NCBI GenBank assembly: GCA_027943335.1
Contig: BSBK01000760.1
Span: 946,001-1,010,000 of the forward strand
Direction: 5' to 3'
Length of the DNA stretch: 64,000 nucleotides
Origin: Chamaecyparis obtusa
Taxonomy: Eukaryota; Streptophyta; Pinopsida; Cupressales; Cupressaceae
The notes beneath the pieces were generated by a model. It ran no database searches. It saw only the letters and a list, made by a program, of their open reading frames with translations, and was not told where the DNA came from. Of this stretch, positions 46,753 to 60,429 are shown one piece after another. A program made the position numbers and the translations under genes. How positions within the stretch are numbered: position 1 is the first letter of the stretch; every line of letters starts with the position of its first letter.

Positions 46753-48232
46753 TGATGAACTACAACTGATTTAGAACCTAATTAAAGAATCTATGATTTA
46801 AGATCACCGAGCCGATTAATTAGATATGTAATATGATTAAATCAGTATTATGTTATCATTGATGTCAACTAGTTTGACAACACTTATCTTGTAATTTACT
46901 ATACCGAAACATCTGTAGTAAAGGAGTGAAAGAGATGAAGTACATAAATATCTACATGAGGAAGATGGATATGATAGATGAGGATAAAGAATACATTGAG
47001 TAACTTGTTGATGAGTCTATGACCTTATGATATTGAACTGATTATGTTTCATTAATCTATGATGAGGAAAAGAGTTGAAAGACACAAAGCAGTGTTGTTG
47101 GTTGATGAAGCATTTTAGTATACACCGATGAAGTGTAGTGTATATCGAGCATAGTATAAATTGAGGTTGTGTTCACCAACACATTTCTTTGTTAACCAAG
47201 TAGAACAGAGGAACTAAATGACTCGCTTAGCCAATAAGATTGATGAGATGGAAAGTGTATGATTTCTAAGCAACAGATAATGTTTGTTACACAGATCGAC
47301 GACTAAAAAAATTTAGGAAAGATCTAAAGGATGAGAATCAAACATGTTATTGACACATTAGCTGAGGTATGTTTAAGCGTAAAAATCAACAAAGATGATT
47401 AAGCAGCAAAATCTGATGGAGTAGAAGAAAATAGTTTACTTATCTATATAAGAGACTGGAGATTTCATAATGAATATAATGCCTAAAGGAGACTATATAA
47501 TTATTGCATGAATAAGTTTTCATGCATACCTAATCAACCTGGTTAGTGAGAACCAAACTATGAAGTTTTTACCAAGCGACATGAAGCTATTACCGAGCGA
47601 TATTAAGTTACTGAACATTGATTGGAATAGAATTGATTTATTGATTAGAGGGTTGAATGAGCTTAACATTGATTTGTATATCTGCAATTGAGGTTGTATT
47701 AAGGAAGATCACCTACTATTACATTTTTACCATTGTACACAGTCAAATCTCTTAACCAAGTGGACTAAGAAAGTATTTTATGTATCATTCATAGAATGAA
47801 CATTGTTATCCTGTCAACCCCAGAGTGACTGTTGGTTGGATGATAACAGTTGGTCTAAAATCCTCTAACAAGGTCACACCTAACAGTGTGTTTGTAACCT
47901 TTAATAGGGTTGGGTCTTCACGGACCTCACTTCAGAAGAGTGAATATTTTGGGTTGCCGATCCCAGGTGGTTTTTCCCTTCATAGGGTTTCCATGTTAAA
48001 TCTCTTATGTTATGTGTTTATTGTGATGTTTGTTTGATGTCATATTTGCATGTTGCATATTTGATTTGATCGATAACTACTATATATTTTAGACTGGTAA
48101 TCGGTAAAAGCATAGATAGTACAATATTTTAAGTTACCGAGTATCAGAAGTTTTAAGTATTTAATTTTGGATTATACATTTTGTATTGGGACACTGGATA
48201 ACTATCTCACCCCCCTCTCAGTTATTCTAACA
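46753..48232 (+). repeat. Copia 5' LTR (host element)
   Basis: 1,480 bp from TGATGAACTACAACTGATTT to AGTTATTCTAACA, pairing with 60430-61912. A TATA box lies 692 bases in. Confidence 0.92.
47445..47452 (+). promoter_or_regulatory. TATA box, copia 5' LTR
   Basis: TATATAAG followed by AGACT. It sits at the same offset (692) as the copy at 61122-61129, supporting an LTR promoter. Confidence 0.55.
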
Positions 48233-48233
48233 C

Positions 48234-48246
48234 TTTGTATCAGAGT
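48234..48246 (+). other. Copia primer binding site, mutated
   Basis: TTTGTATCAGAGT right after the LTR is the initiator-Met site TGGTATCAGAGC with substitutions. Confidence 0.7.
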
Positions 48247-48296
48247 GTTGGTTTCTTAGAAAAAAGTTTTAAGGACGTCAGTATAAAGATCTCAAA

Positions 48297-48948
48297 ATGT
48301 ATAAGAGGGAAGTGCCAAAGTTGAACAAAGAGAACTTCACAGTATGGCAAAGCTGGATGAACTGCACATATCTGGAATTGGGAATTCTGCACTAGAATTG
48401 ATGAAGAATGGCTATATAGAATGGACCACTAGTCCCCTGACACTTGATCAACTGAGAGACAAGCATGAACACAATGTTACTATGATGGAGATTGCTACTA
48501 CCTATACCGATGCTGAATTTGAAGATATTAAAAGCTGCACTACTACAAAAGCCATGTGGGATAAACTTTCTCAAGTTTACAGTGGAGATGTGAATGTCAA
48601 AAGAGCCAGAGTAGAAAGATTAAGGGGAAAATTTGATGATATGAAGATGAAGGAAGGTGTGAATATTGTGTAATACACAAATAGACTAAAAGAGGTAGTA
48701 CATGCTATTAGAGCATCTAATGGAGTTATTAGTGAAGAGATAGTTGTAAGAAAAGTCCTCAAAACCTTATTGTCAATTTACGTAATTAGAATATATGCTA
48801 TTCATGAAACAAGATCTGCAGCTGGTAATGTTCTTGCACTTGACAATATGATTGGTAAACTTACAACCTTTGAATTGAATAACTTTGACAATAGTTTTGT
48901 TCCGTTTGTTGAATTCTCTTTCATGTCTTCTCTAAAGATTGGTAAGTC
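48297..48948 (+). pseudogene. Copia gag, N-terminal part (host element)
   Basis: ATG 48297 begins MYKREVPKLNKENFTVWQSW, typical of plant copia gag. A frameshift near 48340 moves to the frame with SPLTLDQLRDKHEHNVTMME and KAMWDKLSQVYSGDVNVKRA, the UBN2/gag capsid-type domain. A TAG replaces Gln at about 48673. The frame continues through LDNMIGKLTTFELNNFDNSF and is cut by the nested element at 48949. Sequence between this point and 56361, including the end of the capsid domain, is lost from the host element. Confidence 0.85.
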
Positions 48949-50444
48949 TGTTAATATGATTTAGAACAACAGAGAGGGGGGGTGAATTAGTTGTTCTTAG
49001 GTCCTGATGTATAAAACAATCTCAAAAACTTATCCTTAAATCAGACCCAAAACTAAAACAAACTCGGTCATCAATGATTCAATAATAGAAACATCTAACA
49101 ATGCAATCCACTACCCAACTGTAACTTAACTTGCAAAACATAGTAATGTTCAGACCAAAACATTCACACAAGTATTAACACCAGGATTTATAGTGGAAAC
49201 CCAATTTGGGAAAAACCACTTTGTAACATGCTACTATTATTTTCACTCTTCTAAAGTGAGCTCGGTAAAAAGACAACCTTGTCAAAGGTTACAATACACA
49301 CTGTCAGGTGTGACCCGATTAAAGGATTTCAATCACCCTGTTAAAAGTGAGCCTAGTCATAGGACTTACATACATTCCATTAGAATGCAACATTGTTCAA
49401 AGGATTAAACATATGACTGTTAGGTCAACCTCTGTTAAAAGGATTTTGACTATTACAATGGTTAGAAAGTATCAGAAGTATTATCTAAAAAATATACAAC
49501 TCACTTTGCAAATATCAGATCTGATTCCATACACTAATGCTGGTTTACTGACTTTCAAACTTTGCCATTTCCATTTCTAATATGCTCAAAACTTTTCTTC
49601 AAGCATTCACCACAATTCTCCTTCAGCGTTTTTTTCTTATTTAGTCAATAAAACTTTCCTCTTCCAGCATTCTCTATTCTCCATGTACATGCATATCAAA
49701 ATGCTTAGGTTCCCTTATATTTTTCTCAATTAGGTTAACTCATCTTTTTTTGCTCAATCTCAATCGTAGATCTTAGGGTTAGGTTGGATTCATTGAATCT
49801 ACCTACTTCATGTTCTTCAGCTCCTTTTCTAGAATCATCTCAAATCTCTTATAGATTTACAATAAAACATTTTATAGTGCATTTAATGTTTCCAAACAAT
49901 CAATAAATAAAGTCAACATGTTTTACGTAATCCAAGAATTCAACAATGTCAGCTCCAAAATTAAATTCTATTCAAATATAAAATTGTTGATGCTCGGTCA
50001 ATACTGTGATTGTTCACTCAGTCTTCATGTAGAAAGCTCGGTCATTACTAAAACTATTTCCTCAGCTTACACTATCATCCTAGGCAATTTACTGATGCTC
50101 GGTTGACACTATAATTTTTCTCGACATATACTAACTCGGTCGACACTAACATTACTCAGCTTAAACATCATTTTTCCATTCTTTGCTTGGTTAAGCCTAC
50201 CAATTTAGTCTTTAGTCTTACTAAGATAAACAATACATTATCTCATCATTGTGCAACATAGTCAAGTACACTTTGTAGTATTAAGATAACTCAACCTTTC
50301 CCTAGGTGCTATTGTTACCAACCTTTCTTAGCCCCTTAGCAACACTCAAATAGATATAGTACTTTCCTAAGCAGCAATAGTCTTACCAATTAAGGTTTGA
50401 CATCCATGACAATACAACAATTGTTTCAATTACAGTTTCCAACA
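48949..50444 (-). repeat. Nested copia 3' LTR
   Basis: 1,496 bp on the minus strand, from TGTTGGAAACTGTAATTG to CATATTAACA. A polypurine tract AAAGAGGGAGAT precedes it on that strand (plus 50445-50456). Confidence 0.88.
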
Positions 50445-50456
50445 ATCTCCCTCTTT
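50445..50456 (-). other. Nested copia polypurine tract
   Basis: Minus strand AAAGAGGGAGAT directly before the TG of the 3' LTR. Confidence 0.75.
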
Positions 50457-50926
50457 GGCATTGATGGCAACACCATATGATATCACCTGAATAACACATG
50501 GATTACCAACCAATCCAAAAACTTATCTGTCCATCAAAAAATTATTTTATGATATCCTTAGCTTCATTTTGATTCAGAATCTTGTAAGCCTCACTTCTGT
50601 GACCATTAGAAGTATTCATATCTCCCTCTATCCCGATCCTTCATTTTAGTTCATCTCCCTCTTGCCTTAAAGTTTCATGTGTTATCATATCGGTTCATCT
50701 CCCTCTTTGATAAAAATTCCAAAGCAACAACTAAAACATACATCCATCAGATGTAGATAATATCGGTGCAGCTCAGTGTTTCCCCCTCTGTCATCTTGCT
50801 TATGACTTATTCCTTGTCTTTGCTTGGTTTCACAACTCTAGGCTAGCCCTAAAGTGTGACAGTCTTCTGCATCAATTTTGTCAAATTTTCTATTGTAGCA
50901 CATTTGATGCAGTGCCACTAGCTTGT
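50457..50926. other. Nested copia 3' untranslated region
   Basis: Between the end of pol and the polypurine tract. No ORF. CTCCCTCTTTG-type motifs (repeated purine tracts on the minus strand) recur here, as in the host element's 3' region. Confidence 0.5.
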
Positions 50927-53900
50927 CTAGGAAGCCTCAGTTAGGGGAAGAACCCCTAATTGACTTCTCAAATACTCATGAGCTTCTCTAGGTAAAGCTT
51001 TAGTGAATATGTCTGCTAATTGTTCTTTTGTATTCACATATTCCATTTGGACTTCTTTATCTTGTACTAATTCTCTCAAGTAGTGATACTTGATTGCAAT
51101 GTGCTTGGTCTTAGTGTGAATCACTGGATTCTTAGAAATATTGATAGCACTTGTTTTGTCATAGAAAATAACAACAAGTTCAATGATTTCTTCTTTCATG
51201 CCTATCAACAATTGTTTTATCCATACTAAGTTCGAACAATGTACTGTAGAAGCAACATACTTGGCCTTGGTAGTAGATTGGGAAATGCAATTTTGTTTCT
51301 TACTCATCCAGGAGACTAATCTCTATCCAAGAAAGAAAGCTGCACCACTTGTACTCTTTTGGTCATCTACATTTCCTACCCAATCAACATCTGTATAAAC
51401 TCAGAGTTTAAATTTGTCATCCTTCTTATAATATAGACCATAGTCAGCAGTTCCTTTCAAGTATCTCATAATTCTTTTCATGGCAATCATATGTGTTTCC
51501 TTAGGATTGGTAGAGAATCTTGCCACAATCCCAATAGCTAATGCAATATCTGGTCTGCTATGTACAGCATACTGCAATTTTCCAATCATGGAACTATACA
51601 GGGTCTGATTCACTTATGTAGCATCATCATTCTTAGATAACTTTTGTCTAGTAACCATGGGAGTTCCCACTAGTTTAGCATCTACCATCCCAAAAAAATT
51701 TAGTATTTCATTAACATACTTAGACTGTGTAATGAAAATTATATTCTTCCTCTGATATACTTGTAAACTAACAAAGAATTTGATCTCACCAAACATACTC
51801 ATTTCAAATTCAGTTTGCATTTCATTTGAGAAACTTTTACATAATGTATCTTGTCCACCAAAAATAATGTCGTCCACAAAAATTTTGGCCAACAGGATAC
51901 CTTTACCTTCTTCATCCTTCATGTACAGATTGCTTGTGTCATTTGTTCTTGAAAATCCAATCTATATCAAGTAGTTATGCAACCTCTCATACCATGCTCT
52001 GGGAGCTTGCTTCAATCCATATAATGCTTTGTTCAGTTTGCACACCATGTGTCTTCTATTTGGATCAATAAAACCTTCTAGTTGTTCTATGTAAACTTCT
52101 TCTTCTAGTATACCATTCGACAATGCAAACTTGGCATCCATTTGATATACTTTGAAATTTTTATAAGCAGCATATGCAAGCAAAGTTCTTACTCCTTCCA
52201 ATCTAGCTACAAGGGAAAATGTCTCCCCATAATCTATTCCTTCTTCTTTTGCGTAGCCTTTGCATACCGGCCTAGCTTTGTTCCTAATGATTTCACCATT
52301 TTCATTCATCTTATTCTGAAACATCCACTTTGTTCCTATAACATTTTTGTTTTCAAGTCTCGGCACCAGAGTCCAAGTATCATTCTTCTCAATCTGGTCA
52401 ATTTCTTCATTCATTGCTTGTATCTAGTCTTCATTCTCCAATGCTTCTCTAGTTGTCTTTGGTTCAAATTCACACAGTAGACATGTTGGATCCTTAGTCT
52501 TACTTCTGGTCTGGATTCCAGTATCTTTATCTCCAATTATCTATTCAAGCTTATGATGTCTTCTTACATATTTTGCCAAAATAGGTTCAGCTATTCTCTC
52601 CTCTATTTCATCATGTTCCTCAACAAGATTGTCAGATTCAACTTTAGAATGCTTGAAAACCTCTTCCTGATACTCAATAACATTTTCTTGTAGCTCAACA
52701 TGTTCTTATTCTCTCTCAGCACAGTTTTCCTAATGCTCAACAGCTTTTGTCTATCGCTCAGCATTGCTTACCCGAGACTCGGCATCGGGTGCAAGTCTGT
52801 TACTTGCCTCTTCTTCTTCTTCAATGTACACAAAAGATCTATAATCTTCTGGTTCTCTTTAACTGTTAGCTTCATTTCTTTCTGCATACTCATCAATTTT
52901 GACATTCACACTTTCCATAATTTTGTTAGTGTTAGAGTTCAAACACTTATAAGCTTTACTTTTTGTGGAGTACCCTAGGAATATGCATTCATCACTCTTA
53001 GCATCAAAATTTCCATTCCTAGTGTCTTTTAATATATAGCAATTACTTCCAAAGATTCTAAAGTATTTAACACTCGATGCATGTCCATGCCATAATTCAT
53101 AGGGTGTCAGATTTGTACCTTTCTTGATCTATACCCGATTAAGAGTGTAGACAATAGTGCTTATAGCTTCTTTCCAATATTTATGTGCCACATTCTTTTC
53201 AATCATCAATTTCCTTGCACAATCCAAGATAGATCTATTTCTCCTTTCTGCTATACCATTCTGTGGAGGTGTTCTAGGTGCAGACATCTATCTTTTAATT
53301 CCTCTATCATTGCAAAATAAATTAAATTCATTTGATGTAAATTCTCCACCTTAGTCAGATCTAAGACATTTTAGGTTCCTACCTGTCTCCTTTTCAACCT
53401 TAGCCAAATACCACTTAAAGAATTGAAAAGCTTTAGATTTTTCTTTTAGAAACATCACATGCATCATCCTAGTATAATCATCAACAAATAAGATAAAGTA
53501 TCTAGCACCATAGTAACTTTGCACACCCATAGGTCCACAAGGGTCAGTATGAACCAAATCTAAAATGTTTTTCAGAAGTAAAGGATTTGCTCTTGAAACT
53601 TGACTTTGTCATTTTTCCTAACTGGCATTCCTTGCACATCACATTCTCAGGTTTCTTCAATCTAGGTAGACCTCTTACCTTTTTCTTCTTACTTATCTCT
53701 ACCAGATTGTCAAAGTTAACATGACACAACCTTTTATGCCATAACCGAATATCATCAAGTTGTGCAATTAAACATGTTTCTTCAGATAGGTCCAGATAGA
53801 ACAAATTACCTCTAGGCTGATCACCACTTCCAATCATTTCTCTAGTAGCATTAACTATTTTAGCTCACTTGTGATGAAATTCCACTCGGTAACTAGTTTT

Positions 53901-55222
53901 TTTAAGCTTAGCAACACTTAACAAATTGTAATTAAGACCTTCAACCAAATATGCATTTTCACAAGATATCTTATCAGTTAGTTTAATCAAACCTTTTCCT
54001 CTAATAGGACATGGTGCATCATTACCAAATTTTACACTTTTACCTCTGCAATGATGTAAGGTCTCAAACTTATTTTTGTCACTAGTCATGTGATGTGAAC
54101 AACCACTGTCAATAATCCATTTATCATTCTTGTTCACATAGGATATCAATGTAGTTTTCTCATCCTCATCAGATTCATCTTTCATTGCAACATAGACTAC
54201 CTCAATTTCAAAATCATCACTATCAGTGTCAGTCTCTTTTTTAGCAATGTAGCAAGATTTCTTACCTTTTCCTTTGTAGTCTCTATTCCATCGGTAGCTT
54301 CTATCATCTTTTCTATCTTTGTGTTTTCTTTTCCTTTCATCATCTTTATCCTTCCTGTCAGGACATCTAGCAGCTATATGACCAACTTGATTACATGCAA
54401 AACATATAATAGGGAGTTTACCTTTATACTTTCCTTTTCCCCTTCTCATTCTTCTAGCCATAAGAGCTTCTAGATCTTCGAGGTCTTCATCAGAAGTGTC
54501 ACTATCACTTTCACTATCACTATCACTTTCACTTTCACTGATGCATCTTTCTTTTTCTTTCTTTGGTTTATTCAGAACTAGCTGTGACTTGAAAGTAGAT
54601 TCAACATTTCAAATGCTTCCAATAGTGAAATTATCATAGTTAGAGAGTTCAAAAGCATTCAACTTACCAACCAAACTTTCCAAAGTAAGCACATTAGCAG
54701 AGTTACATCTAGATTCCTGAATAGCTAAGATCTTAATAGCATATATAGGACATAGGGTTCTTAGTACTTTCCCAATTATAGTTTCATCATCAATAGCACC
54801 ATTTTCTCCTCTAATAGCATTCAAAACTTCTTTTATTGTACCATAATATTGTGCAATGTTTTCACCTTCTTGCATTCTCATTTCATCAAACTTACCTCTA
54901 AGACTATTGGTCTTTTCTTTTAGCACATTCAAGATACAACCATAGATCCTTGCAAGAGTGTCCCACATATCCTTAGCAGTTGTGCAATCCTTAATGTCCT
55001 CAAATTATGGATAGCTTAGGGCAGATGCAATTTCCAACATTTCTTGATTATGTTCTTTCTTAGCTCTCATTTCTTCGGTAGTCAAAGGTGCGATAGGTGA
55101 GACATAACTGTTCTCAATGTAGTACTTTGCAGAGTCACCAATACCGGCCAGATGTAGCTTCATCAAGCTTTTCATGGAGGGAAGTTTTCTTTGTTCAACT
55201 TCGGTACCTCCTTCTTATACAT
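50927..55222 (-). pseudogene. Nested copia gag-pol polyprotein
   Basis: ATG at 55222 (MYKKEVPKLNKENF). In order on the minus strand: a gag domain with GKFDEMRMQEGENIAQYY (to about 54609), a zinc knuckle CFACNQVGHIAARC (about 54360-54400), protease WIIDSGCSHHMTSDKNKF (about 54105), a pre-integrase finger RLWHKRLCHVNFDNL (about 53750), integrase core HTDPCGPMGVQSYYGARYFI with FVDDYTR (53557-53351), reverse transcriptase with [28 protein letters not shown] and FVDDIIFGG (52414-51614), and RNase H ending in TKALPREAHEYLRSQLGVLP (51307-50927). Several stops and frameshifts break it. Enzymes would copy and integrate the element. As it stands it is dead. Confidence 0.9.
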
Positions 55223-55286
55223 CCTAATCATTTTCTTCAAGCCCCTTTAAACTTGATTTCTGTCAACACTAATAATAAGCAACAAA

Positions 55287-55298
55287 GCTCTGATACCA
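55287..55298 (-). other. Nested copia primer binding site
   Basis: Minus strand TGGTATCAGAGC, two bases from the LTR end at 55301, complementary to initiator Met tRNA. Confidence 0.88.
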
Positions 55299-55300
55299 TT

Positions 55301-56358
55301 TGTTAATATGATTAAGAAAAATAGAGAGGAGGGGGGTGAATTAGTTGTTCTCAAGTCCTGATGTATAAAAGAATCTCAAAAACTAATCCTTAAATCAGAT
55401 CCAAAACCAAAACAAACTCGGTCATCACTAATTCAATAATAGAAACATCTAACAATGCAGTCCACTACCCAGCTGTAACTTAACTTGCAAAACATAGTAA
55501 TGTTTAGACCAAAACATTCACACAAGTATTAACACTAGGATTTATAGTGGAAACCCAATTTGGTAAAAACCACTTTGTAACATGCTACTATTATGTTCAC
55601 TCTTCTGAAGTGAGCTTGGTAAAAAGACAATCTTGTCAAAGGTTGCAATACACACTGTCAAGTGTGACCCGGTTAAAGGATTTCAATCACCCTGTTAAAA
55701 GTGAGCCTAGTCATAGGACTTACATACACTCCATTAGAATGAAACCTTGTTCAATGGATTTAACATATGACTGTTAGGTCAACCTCTATTAAAAGGATTT
55801 TGATTGTTACAATGGTTAGGAAGTAGCAATAGTATTATCTAAAAAATATACAACTCACTTTGCAAATATCAGATCCAATTCCATACACTAATGTTGGTTT
55901 ACTGACATTGAAACTATCCCATTTCCATTTCTGATCTCCTTGAAACTTTTCTTCAAGCAATCACCACAAGTCTCCTTCAGCCTTTTCTGCTTATTCAGTC
56001 AATAGAACTTTCCTCTTCCAGCATTCTCTATTCTCCATGTACATGCATATCAAAATGCTTAGGTTCCCTTATATTTTCCTCAATTAGGTTAACTCATCTT
56101 TTGCCGCTCAATCTCAATTGTAGATCTTAGGGTTAGGTCAGATTCATTGAATTTACCTGCTTCATGTTCTTTAGCTCCTTTTCTAGAATTTTACAATAAA
56201 ACATTTTACAATGCATTTAATGTTTCCAAACAATCAATAAATAAAGTCAACACATTTTACATAATCCAAGAATTCAACAATGTTAGCTCCAAAATTAAAT
56301 TCTCTTCAAATATAAAATTCTTGATGCTCAGTCAATACTGTGATTGTTCAATCGATCT
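55301..56358 (-). repeat. Nested copia 5' LTR, truncated
   Basis: Matches 48949 to about 50010 closely, then ends at about 56350-56358 where host gag coding sequence resumes. The U3 outer end is missing. Confidence 0.85.
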
Positions 56359-56360
56359 TG

Positions 56361-59300
56361 TAGGAATAATAAGAATGATGATAGTGATAGCTATATCGAT
56401 GATGAGCTTGATGAACTTGAAGCTCTTATGGCCAGAAGATTACCCAAAGGTAAAGGAAGGTATAGAGGTAAGCTACCTTTGGCATGCTTTAACTATAAAG
56501 AGGTTGGCCACATCACTGCTAGATGTCCACATAAGAAAGATGATGAAAGAACCAAAGACCAATCTAAAGGAAGCTATGTGAGAAGAGTCAATAGAGGCTA
56601 TTGACACAATAGAGACAACTGAGATAGTAATGATAAAAGAAAAAAGGTATGTTACATAGCCAAAGATAATGAATTTGAATCTAATTTTGATGATGATGTA
56701 GAAGTTGTATTTGTTGCTATGAAAGATGACTCAGAGGAAGAAGAAAAACATGTAGAAACAATGCTGATATCTAAAGTTAACAAAAATAATACATGGATCA
56801 TAGACAGTGGCTATACACATCACATGACTGGTGATGAAGAGAAATTTGATCAACTTGAAGAATACAATGGAGGATTTGTTAAGATGGGTAATGACACACC
56901 ATGTATGATAAGAGGTAAAGGATCCTTGATGATTAATGATAGGATAAAATGTGATAATGCTTATTGGGTAGATGGACTGAACTATAACTTGTTAAGTGTG
57001 GCACAACTGAACAATTCAAGTCACTAAGTTGCTTTTGAGAGCAAGAAAGTGAAAATCTTTGATGATGGTAGAAGATTAGTTGGAACTGGTGCACAATCAA
57101 GAGGTAATCTATTTTATCTTGATACTGATGAATCTTCTTGCTTGATGATGAAAAATGAAGATGCTTGGTTGTGGCATAAAAGGTTATGCCATGTGAATTT
57201 TGATAACATGATTAAGATTAGTAAAAGGAAAAGAGTTAGAGGTCTTCCTAACTTGTCAAAACCTGATCATGTTATGTGTCATGAATGTTAGAAAGGTAAG
57301 ATGACTAGATATAGTTTCAAAAGAAAGGATTATTCAACAAAGAAGATACTTGAGTTGGTTCATACCGACCTGTGTAGTCCTATGAGAACTCAGAGTTATT
57401 ATGGTTATAGATACTTTATTCTTTTTGTTGATGACTATACTAGATTGACGACTGTTATGTTCTTGAAAGAAAAATCTGAAGCATTTAAGATGTTTAAGTG
57501 GTATAAAGAAAAGGTAGAAAAAGAGACTGGTAAAGAATTAAAATGCCTAAGATCTGATAAAGGAGGTGAATTTATCTTTGATGAATTTACTAATTTCTAT
57601 AATTAGCATGGTATTAAAAGACAGGTCTCAGCACCAAGGACACCTTGGTAGAATGGGATTGTTGAAAGAAGGAATAGGTCAATAGTTGACTATGCAAGAA
57701 CACTAATGCTGAAAAAGAATGTTTCTTAGACATACTGGAGGGAAGCTATTAGTACAGCTGTTTATGTTTTGAACTGAGTACAACTGAAGAAGGACACTAA
57801 CAAGACACCCTATGAGTTGTGGTTTGGACACAAACCTACTATAAGTTATTTCAAGATTTTTGGAAGAAAATGTTTTATTCTAAAAGACAAGAGAAATGGG
57901 AAGTTTGAATCAAAAGGTGATGAAGGGATATTTCTAGGATATTCCAATAAAAGCAAAGCATATAAGTGTCTGAATAAAACTATTAATAAAATGATTGAAA
58001 GTACTAATGTCTGAGTTGATGAGTTTGATGAAAAGAATGTAGAGGAAAGTACAAAGGAACTGAAAGACTATGGTAGATTCACTTACATTGAACACACAGA
58101 GTATCTACCGAAGTTGCAGCCTGTGATAACCAGTTAGCAAGAAAATAATATAGAAGAACATGAAAGAGAAACTAATGAGTAGGATGGATCTACTGAGCAA
58201 GCAAATGAACCTACATAGGATGAACAAGAAAGAAGAGATAGAGTACTGGCAAGATTTGTCAGGAGACATCATCCTGAGACACAAATTATTGGAGACAGAC
58301 AAGCTAGCATGCAAGCAAGGAGTAAGATAGGACAAGGTACATGTCTAGTTTGTGATTATGAACCAAAAAATGTAAAAGTTGCATTAGAAAATGATGAATG
58401 GGTTAATGCAATGAAAGAAGAAATAGAACATATAGAGAAGAAAAAAAACTGGACCTTAGTACCCAGACCTAAAGATAAGAATGTTATTGGTACTAAGTGG
58501 ATATTTAGGAACAAGCTGAATGAAAATGGTGAAGTAACAAGGAATAAAGCTAGATTGGTATGCAAGGGATATGCACAAGAGGAAGGAATTGATAATGGTG
58601 AAAAATTTGCACCTATTGCTAGATTAGAAGGAGTTAGAATGCTACTTGCATATGTTGCACATAAAGAAATTCAAAGTTTATCAAATGGATGTTAAGTCAG
58701 CATTTCTGAATGGAATACTTGAAGAAGAAGTCTACATAGAACAACCAGAAGGGTTCATTGATCCAAAAAAGAAATATATGGTATGTAGATTACATAAATC
58801 TTTGTATGGTTTGAAGCAAGCACCGAGAGCTTGGTATGAGAGGTTGCATACTTATTTGTTAAGTATTAGATTTGTTAGAACAAGTGAGAACAATAATTTG
58901 TACATGAAAGGAGATACTAATGATACTATTCTTATTGCTGAGATATTTGTGGATGACATTATTTTTGGAGGTCAAGACAAAATATGTAAATCTTTTGCTG
59001 ATGAGATGAGAAAAGAGTTTGAAATGTCTATGTTTGGAGAGATTAAGTTCTTTTTAGGACTACAAGTGATTCAGCAGAATGATAGGATATTCATCACATA
59101 ATCTAAATATATCAAGGAAGCATTGAAGACATTTGACATGGAAGATGCTAAACCTATGGGAACACCGATGGCTACTAGATGCAAACTAACTAAGAAAGAT
59201 GAAACTACAAAAGTGAGCCAGACACTATACCGATCTATGATTGGTAAGTTAATGTATGTAGTATATAGTAGACTAGACATAGCACATGCTGTGGGAATTG

Positions 59301-59899
59301 TTGCAAGATTTTCTGCAAACCCTAGAGAGTCACACATGATTGCTACAAAGATAATCCTAAGATACCTGAAGAAAATAGAAAATCATATATTATGGTATGC
59401 TAAGGAAGGAAAATTTGAACTGAAGGTCTATACCAATGCTGATTGGGCTGGAAATGTGGATGACAGAAAAAGTACCACCGAAGTAGCATTTTTCTTTGGT
59501 GAAAGACTTGTTACATGGACAAGTAAGAAGCAAGCTTGAATTTCTTAGTCTACAGTTGAAGTAGAGTATGTTGTTGCTGCTACAAACTGTTCAAATATTG
59601 CATATATTAAACAAATTCTAGAAGGTATGAATGAGATAATCATTGAGCCAGTGATTATATACTATGATAACACAAGTGCAATAAACATTTCAAATAATCT
59701 AATGATGCACTCTAAGAAAAATCATATATCAATTGAGTATCACTACTTAAGAGAACAAGTACAGGAGAAGCAAGTTAAGCTAGAGTTTGTTACATCAAAA
59801 GAATAACTTGCAAACATATTTACAAAGGCTCTATTGAAGAATACATTTGAGTACTTAAGGACTAGACTAGGGGTCTGTTCCCTATCTACCGATCACTAA
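56361..59899 (+). pseudogene. Copia gag C-terminus and pol (host element)
   Basis: The frame resumes with DELDELEALMARRLPKGKGR and a zinc knuckle CFNYKEVGHITARC, whose second Cys is Tyr. Protease is WIIDSGYTHHMTGDEEKF. The pre-integrase finger and integrase (57140-57800) carry FVDDYTRL and a DDE core with stops at Gln codons. Reverse transcriptase (58384-59060) has [28 protein letters not shown] and FVDDIIFGG, with one frameshift near 58670. RNase H (about 59400-59880) has TNADWAG and ends TKALLKNTFEYLRTRLG with TAA 59897-59899. At least a dozen stops occur, most of them TAG where Gln or Trp is expected. Confidence 0.9.
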
Positions 59900-60429
59900 T
59901 GTGATCTGGATGTTGCATCAGCCTAATCTTATCAGAAGATCATTCATGTTGATGTGGCATAGTTCACACTTTGGATCATGTTCAAGGTTGTGATAAGTTT
60001 GGAGAATTGAAATAGATTTGGATATCAGTATATAGAGATACAGAGAATGCATTGGACAATAGAGAGTTCCTTAGCTAATAAAGAGTAGTGTGTTTATTTG
60101 TTTCTTTGGCATTATTGTCAAAGGGAGAGATAACCAATATGAAAAAATATACACCGATGAGAACTATTTGAGGGAGAGATAACCTGGAAGAAAGGAAGAA
60201 CATTGAAGATCAGTTACTGAGAATAGAAGTAGGAACCTAAGAGCTAAAAAGATCATATTTGCAGAATGTTAAAGCTGCATTGTTAATGCTATTGAGTAAT
60301 GTAGTATAAACATATTAAGCTAGGGAGAGCTTGTACAACATTTGTTCACAGAGTTGTAGAACACATGTTTGGTATGTGTATGGTATATTTCATATTACTT
60401 GAGTTGTCATTAATGCCAAAGGGAGAGAT
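59900..60429. other. Copia 3' untranslated region with repeated purine tracts
   Basis: No ORF. CAAAGGGAGAGATAACC at about 60118, GAGGGAGAGATAACC near 60165 and AAAGGGAGAGAT at 60418-60429 repeat one theme. The last is the functional polypurine tract, directly before the LTR. Confidence 0.6.
60418..60429 (+). other. Copia polypurine tract
   Basis: AAAGGGAGAGAT directly before the TG of the 3' LTR. Confidence 0.8.

Larger units (their letters stand above)
48949..56358 (-). mobile_element. Nested Ty1/copia element, minus strand, 5' LTR truncated
   Basis: 3' LTR 48949-50444, pol and gag on the minus strand, primer site at 55287-55298, and a 5' LTR that breaks off at about 56350-56358. The right junction therefore lost about 440 bp of LTR and some host gag, and no target duplication survives. 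Its proteins closely resemble those of the element it sits in. Confidence 0.9.
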
